Part shown: piece by piece, positions 15,613 to 18,922 of the stretch
Layout: each line of letters begins with the position of its first letter
Numbering within the stretch: the stretch's first letter is position 1
Assembly (NCBI GenBank): GCA_964371695.1
Contig: CAYJOG010000006.1
Coordinates: 1-18,922 of the forward strand
Source of the DNA: CAYJOG01 sp964371695 [NCBI: uncultured bacterium]
GTDB lineage: Bacteria > CAYJOG01
DNA: 18,922 nucleotides
Direction of reading: 5' to 3'
Program-made: the position numbers and the translations under genes
The notes under the pieces: generated by a model
The model's input: only the letters and a program-made list of their open reading frames with translations
Told to the model about the DNA's origin: nothing
Databases searched by the model: none

Positions 15613-16832
15613 TAGGTGTCGATTCCCTTTGATCTGATCTCCCCGGTTAGGAGTTTTTGCATGAGGCCGCGTTTTTGGATTTTTAATGCTGCCACGTTTT
15701 CTTGATGAAGGGCGATTTCGCGTCTGGCATCTTCCAGAATTGTGTTGATGGCCACTTGTTCGTTAAGCGGGGGCAAAGGGATGTGAATCTTTGAGAATGC
15801 GATCCAGCGCAGGCTACCGCGTCGGTTGACGGAGGCGTTGGTTCTGGCCTCGAAGACTTTTCGGAGGGTCTCGGTTTTGAGTAACTTATATAGGTAGCCG
15901 TCACAGACCTTGGAAGGGTCGGTTTTGAACACGGTGTAAATGGGGCTGACCAGTCCTGCTGGGGAAAGGTCCTGATAGCCGATGGAACCTTCTTCGATGT
16001 GGTTGGTGGCGTAGGCAAACTGGTTGCCTTGAACCACTTTGTACTTGGTGGTGTCATGGCTAAACACCTGCTTGTCAAAGTACTTCAGTGAGTCCACCAA
16101 TCCGCTGTGTTTCGTGCAGGAAAGGACGGGGAGTTTTTTGTCTGCCCTGTTGAACTTGGAAACCTCCTGAGCCACTTGTCCGATTTCCACAGATAGCCAG
16201 TCTTTGGGTAGGGGTGGTCCGTGAGGGGCCTTGCGGAGAGAAGTGCTTTTCCCCTCCACTCGCTTCTTCCCAAACAGCAATAAGTGGGAAAGGGCGGCAA
16301 GCCGCTGCTCCTTCGCCGCAATCAGTTGTTCGGTCTTCTCGATGGCGGTGTCCCAAGTGGTCATGATTTCGACGATTAGCGTTTGTTCTTTTTTGGAGGG
16401 CACCCATATCAACAACTCTTTAAGGGCATCTGTATCCAGACGACCAGTCCCATGCCCAGCAGCTTCTACCATTTGGAGTAATTTCTCTGTTTGAGCAAGG
16501 AGGCTGTAAGCCAGGAAAAGGGATGACACGCCATTGAGCGAAACCAGTCCTTTTACATCCTGGTTGATCGCAAGTTCTCGATCAGCTACTCCCAAGGGGA
16601 TTGTCTTGAAGAGGGACATCCCACGGACAAGAAGGAGTATCGCTCCCTTTGGGACGAGGGACGCCACCTTTCGCCCTTCATCACTCAAAGTCTCAATGGA
16701 TTTTGAAATTCGAATGGATTTAAGGTCTTTTGCAGAAACCCAAGGTGTGTCACCACCCCAGAACGCTGGGTTCTGCTTGCTGGGTGTTCCCCCAGAAACA
16801 AACTTGGCAAGGTTGCCTAGCGGTTGTTTCAT
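15612..16832 (-). CDS. hsdS: Type I restriction-modification specificity subunit (HsdS)
   Basis: This 406-residue protein has the two-half plan of HsdS. TRD1 (about 1-150) carries 'SGGTPSKQNPAFWGGDTPWV', then a central conserved helix (about 150-195, TTWDTAIEKTEQLIAAKEQR). TRD2 (about 215-350) ends in 'IHIPLPPLNEQVAINTIL', and a distal helix follows (about 355-400, ending GLMQKLLTGEIR). The two target recognition domains should read the two halves of a split DNA site, and the helices set the spacing. Both halves look complete. The ATG overlaps the rhuM stop (ATGA) and the TAA overlaps the Shedu start. The recognition sequence cannot be predicted by eye. Confidence 0.95.
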   Translation of the reverse strand: MKQPLGNLAKFVSGGTPSKQNPAFWGGDTPWVSAKDLKSIRISKSIETLSDEGRKVASLVPKGAILLLVRGMSLFKTIPLGVADRELAINQDVKGLVSLNGVSSLFLAYSLLAQTEKLLQMVEAAGHGTGRLDTDALKELLIWVPSKKEQTLIVEIMTTWDTAIEKTEQLIAAKEQRLAALSHLLLFGKKRVEGKSTSLRKAPHGPPLPKDWLSVEIGQVAQEVSKFNRADKKLPVLSCTKHSGLVDSLKYFDKQVFSHDTTKYKVVQGNQFAYATNHIEEGSIGYQDLSPAGLVSPIYTVFKTDPSKVCDGYLYKLLKTETLRKVFEARTNASVNRRGSLRWIAFSKIHIPLPPLNEQVAINTILEDARREIALHQENVAALKIQKRGLMQKLLTGEIRSKGIDT

Positions 16833-17863
16833 TTCTTCTTCCCCGGCTTCTTCTTCGCAGCACCCTTCGCCAACTTCTTCTCCACCTGCTCCAGCAATTT
16901 CACATCTTCTGCATCCGCAGCAAGCCTTTCCGCCTCCCGGCGTTTTCCGTCAAACTCCGCGTAGCGTTCCACAGCCAGACGCTCCGCCACCTTGGCCTGC
17001 ATCTTCCCGGCATGGGTGAGTACATCCCGTTCGTTGAATTCCAAAAATGCGTCCAGTCGGATTTCCCAATCCGCCATAGTCATTTGTTGTCTGCGCGTGG
17101 CCATGTCTTCGGCGTGGTCCAGGTACATAACCACAATGCGATTCAGTTCATCAATCTCCGGCTGTGACAGATAGTTTTTGGCAATGGTGACATCCCCCTG
17201 GCGCACTCGGTCGCCCTTCCAACTGGTAAGACCCATGTTGGGGGTGTCCGAGTCGGCGCGGTTCACGATTAATTCCGCCGCAGTGTGGCCAGTGACGGCC
17301 CACAGCATTTTGTTCTGCACCTTCTTGAAGAAAAGCTGGGCTTGATCGCTTTTGGACTCGTAGTCAACTGCCGTCGTGAAGAGATCTCGCACCTTCTGGT
17401 AGAACCGCTTCTCCGATGCCCGGATTTCCCGGATGCGCTTCAGCAGATTGTCGAAGTAATCCCAGCCCCCCGGCTCTTTCAGCCGGGCATCGTCCATGAC
17501 GAACCCTTTGACCAGATACTCTCGCAGATGCACCGTGGCCCACTGCCGGAACTGGGTGCCCCTGGGAGACCGCACCCGGTAGCCCACTGCCAGGATCATG
17601 TCCAGGTTATAGAGGTAGGTGGTTCTCTTAACCGGGCGACCCCGCTCTGTTTGAACTATCAAGGAATCCTTGATAGTTGAGGCTTCAAACAGTTCACCTT
17701 CTGACAAAATATTCTTGATGTGCAGACTGATGTTTTGTTTGGAAGTCTGAAAAAGCTCTGCCATCTGGGCCTGGGTCAGCCAAACGGTGTCCTTCTCGGC
17801 CCGCAAGCTCACCGCTGCCTGACCGTCTAATGTTCGATATAGGATCAATTCTCCTTCGCTCAT
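16829..17863 (-). CDS. rhuM: RhuM-family protein within the type I RM operon
   Basis: This 344-residue protein of the virulence RhuM family has a winged-helix-like N-terminus (about 26-52, 'TVWLTQAQMAELFQTSKQN'). The family signature 'YNLDMILAVGYRVRSPRGTQ' and 'FRQWATVHLREYLVKGF' follow. A long helical C-terminal half ends in a Lys-rich tail (KKKPGKKK). The name comes from a Salmonella pathogenicity-island gene; RhuM genes often lie between hsdM and hsdS, but their biochemical role is not established, and DNA binding or regulation is likely from the fold. AAGGAA lies upstream of the ATG at 17863, which overlaps the preceding ORF by ATGA. A perfect 25-base palindrome lies across codons 63-70. 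Confidence 0.9.
   Translation of the reverse strand: MSEGELILYRTLDGQAAVSLRAEKDTVWLTQAQMAELFQTSKQNISLHIKNILSEGELFEASTIKDSLIVQTERGRPVKRTTYLYNLDMILAVGYRVRSPRGTQFRQWATVHLREYLVKGFVMDDARLKEPGGWDYFDNLLKRIREIRASEKRFYQKVRDLFTTAVDYESKSDQAQLFFKKVQNKMLWAVTGHTAAELIVNRADSDTPNMGLTSWKGDRVRQGDVTIAKNYLSQPEIDELNRIVVMYLDHAEDMATRRQQMTMADWEIRLDAFLEFNERDVLTHAGKMQAKVAERLAVERYAEFDGKRREAERLAADAEDVKLLEQVEKKLAKGAAKKKPGKKK
17654..17678. repeat. Palindrome C, 12-bp arms with one central base, inside rhuM
   Basis: On the plus strand AACTATCAAGGA (17654-17665) and TCCTTGATAGTT (17667-17678) are exact reverse complements around a single A. On the minus strand it codes rhuM residues 63-70, TIKDSLIV, just after 'ELFEAS'. Confidence 0.9.
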
Positions 17864-17906
17864 ATGCTGGGTTCCTTGGGAGAAAGACCGAAATCCGCTC
17901 CCCCTT

Positions 17907-17933
17907 GAACTATTGCAAAATTTGCAACAGTTC
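17907..17933. repeat. Palindrome B, 13-bp arms (12 paired) with one central base
   Basis: GAACTATTGCAAA (17907-17919) and TTTGCAACAGTTC (17921-17933) pair at 12 of 13 positions around a single A; the mismatch is 17912/17928. It codes TVANFAIV in the 78-codon ORF, the position equivalent to palindrome C in rhuM. Confidence 0.85.
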
Positions 17934-18014
17934 GGCTTCTAAACCGTTCTTCGCACCCCACCAAGAAGAAGGTGTCCCGGTAGTGCCGGGTGAGGTTGTG
18001 CTTACCGTCTGCGT

Positions 18015-18041
18015 CAGTTGTCCGGAAATTCCGGACAACTG
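18015..18041. repeat. Palindrome A, perfect 13-bp arms with one central base
   Basis: CAGTTGTCCGGAA (18015-18027) and TTCCGGACAACTG (18029-18041) are exact reverse complements around a single A. It codes VVRNFRTT in the 78-codon ORF, again the position equivalent to palindrome C. Confidence 0.92.
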
Positions 18042-18092
18042 GGGCTTGACTCAACTCGCTACCCAAGGCGGGTTTCTCGCTTTTCTTGCCGC

Positions 18093-18922
18093 TCATACCC
18101 CCAACTCCTTCAGGTGCAGTTTCATCCTGGCCCGCACGTCCACCAGTTCGGCTTCCAGACGGTCGATCTCCTTTTGCACGGCGGCGATGTCGATCTCTTC
18201 CTCTTCCTCGAAGGTGTCCACATAGCGGGGAATGTTCAGGTTGAAATCGTTCTCCTCAATCTCCTTCACCGGGGCCACGTAGGCGTACTTCTCCACGGTT
18301 TGGCGGGCCTGCACGGCGGCCACGATTTTTTCCAGGTGCTCCGGGGAGAGGCTGTTCTGGTTTTTGCTGGGCAAGAACTCCTTGCTGGCGTCCACGAACA
18401 GCACGTTCCGCACCTTCTGCCGGTCCCCGCCTTTTTCCCGTGAGCGGTCAAACAGCAGAACGGCCACGGGGATGGACGTGGTGGGGAACAGGTTGGCGGG
18501 CAGGCCGATGACGGCGTCCAGCAGGTTTTCCTCGATCAACTTCCGGCGGATCAACCCCTCTTTCCCCCCCCGGAACAACACCCCGTGGGGCACCACCACC
18601 GCCACGCGGCCCTCCTTGGGCAGGGCCACCTCAATCATGTGGCTGATGAAGGCGTAATCCCCCTTGGATTTGGGTGGGGTACCCCGCCAGAAGCGGTTGA
18701 AGCGGTCCTCCTCGGCGTGTTCCGCCCCCCACTTGTCCAGGCTAAACGGCGGGTTGGCCACCACGACATTGAAGCGCATGAGCTTGTCGGCCTCCACCAG
18801 GGCGGGGCTGTTCAGCGTGTCTCCCCACTCGATGCGGGCGCCGTCTTTGCCGTGCAGAAACATGTTCATACGCGCCAGCGCCCAGGTGCTGCCGTTGACC
18901 TCCTGGCCGAACAGGGCGTAGT
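18093..18922 (-). CDS. hsdM: Type I DNA methyltransferase subunit (HsdM), C-terminal part
   Basis: The last 276 codons of an N6-adenine methyltransferase subunit are present; the 5' part runs off the right edge. The catalytic motif NPPF is seen in 'FNVVVANPPFSLDKWG', preceded by the 'GSTWALARMNMFLHG' segment. Typical HsdM text follows: 'GDYAFISHMIEVALPKEGRV', 'VPHGVLFRGGKEG.IR..LIE', 'AVIGLPANLFPTTSIPVAVL', and a final coiled helix (EEEEIDIAAVQKEIDRLEAE). HsdM with HsdS methylates the host site and forms the core that recruits HsdR. It is the first visible gene of the coupled operon, and its TGA overlaps the next ATG. No defect is seen in the part present. Confidence 0.96.
   Translation of the reverse strand, partial: YALFGQEVNGSTWALARMNMFLHGKDGARIEWGDTLNSPALVEADKLMRFNVVVANPPFSLDKWGAEHAEEDRFNRFWRGTPPKSKGDYAFISHMIEVALPKEGRVAVVVPHGVLFRGGKEGLIRRKLIEENLLDAVIGLPANLFPTTSIPVAVLLFDRSREKGGDRQKVRNVLFVDASKEFLPSKNQNSLSPEHLEKIVAAVQARQTVEKYAYVAPVKEIEENDFNLNIPRYVDTFEEEEEIDIAAVQKEIDRLEAELVDVRARMKLHLKELGV

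Larger units (their letters stand above)
17860..18096 (-). pseudogene. 78-codon ORF composed of two rhuM-like fragments
   Basis: The ORF starts at ATG 18096, overlapping the hsdM stop (ATGA), with AAGGAG nine bases upstream, and stops overlapping the rhuM ATG (ATGA). It is therefore probably translated. Residues about 13-50 (SELSQAPVVRNFRTTDADGK, then HY..D...VG) align with rhuM 'GELFEASTIKDSLIVQTERG' and its following 'LYNLDMILAVGY'. Residues about 52-68 (EERFRSRTVANFAIVQGG) align again with 'GELFEASTIKDSLIVQTE'; near this point DNA such as GAAGCC and ATAGTTCAA is shared with rhuM. The helix-turn-helix and the long C-terminal half of RhuM are absent, so this looks like two stacked remnants kept in frame. 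It could instead be a real small linker gene of the operon. Confidence 0.5.

Overview
The window looks like accessory chromosome from a fairly G+C-rich Gram-negative bacterium. The evidence is a lipobox lipoprotein, a secreted protein with an ordinary signal peptide, and good Shine-Dalgarno sites. Pseudomonadota is a reasonable guess, but nothing here fixes the taxon.

Left end (1-760, + strand): the last 31 codons of an unidentified gene, possibly a recombinase, are followed by a small overlapping toxin-antitoxin pair of the ParD/ParE (RelE) kind. Two candidate terminators lie between this pair and a convergent operon. That operon (5204 to 757, - strand) has two translationally coupled genes. 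The first encodes a 1129-residue secreted protein made of a six-blade Kelch-like propeller, seven Ig/FN3-like repeats and a C-terminal type I dockerin. The second encodes a 353-residue lipoprotein with a carboxypeptidase-regulatory-like fold and a beta-rich C-terminal region that may be cohesin-like. Together they may form a non-cellulosomal surface attachment pair.

A gene-poor stretch (5205-6580) holds one short ORF resembling the N-terminus of a transposase, a perfect hairpin and another inverted repeat. It separates the surface-protein operon from a defence island that fills the rest of the window.

Defence island (- strand, read from the right edge leftwards): hsdM (running off the window), a 78-codon ORF that looks like two decayed rhuM pieces, rhuM, hsdS, a Shedu-type sduA nuclease, hsdR and a YgjP-like zinc metallopeptidase. 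Each gene overlaps the next by 1-4 bases, so the seven form one coupled operon. After a 142-base gap with a good sigma70-type promoter comes a 1178-residue protein with a Cap4/DUF4297-like nuclease domain and a long helical C-terminus but no visible P-loop. The island therefore combines a complete type I restriction-modification set with at least two further nuclease-type defence genes.

The most unusual signal is a set of three 25-27-base palindromes, each with a single central base. One lies in rhuM and two lie in the degenerate rhuM-like ORF, all at the equivalent codon position. Their arm sequences differ but pairing is kept.
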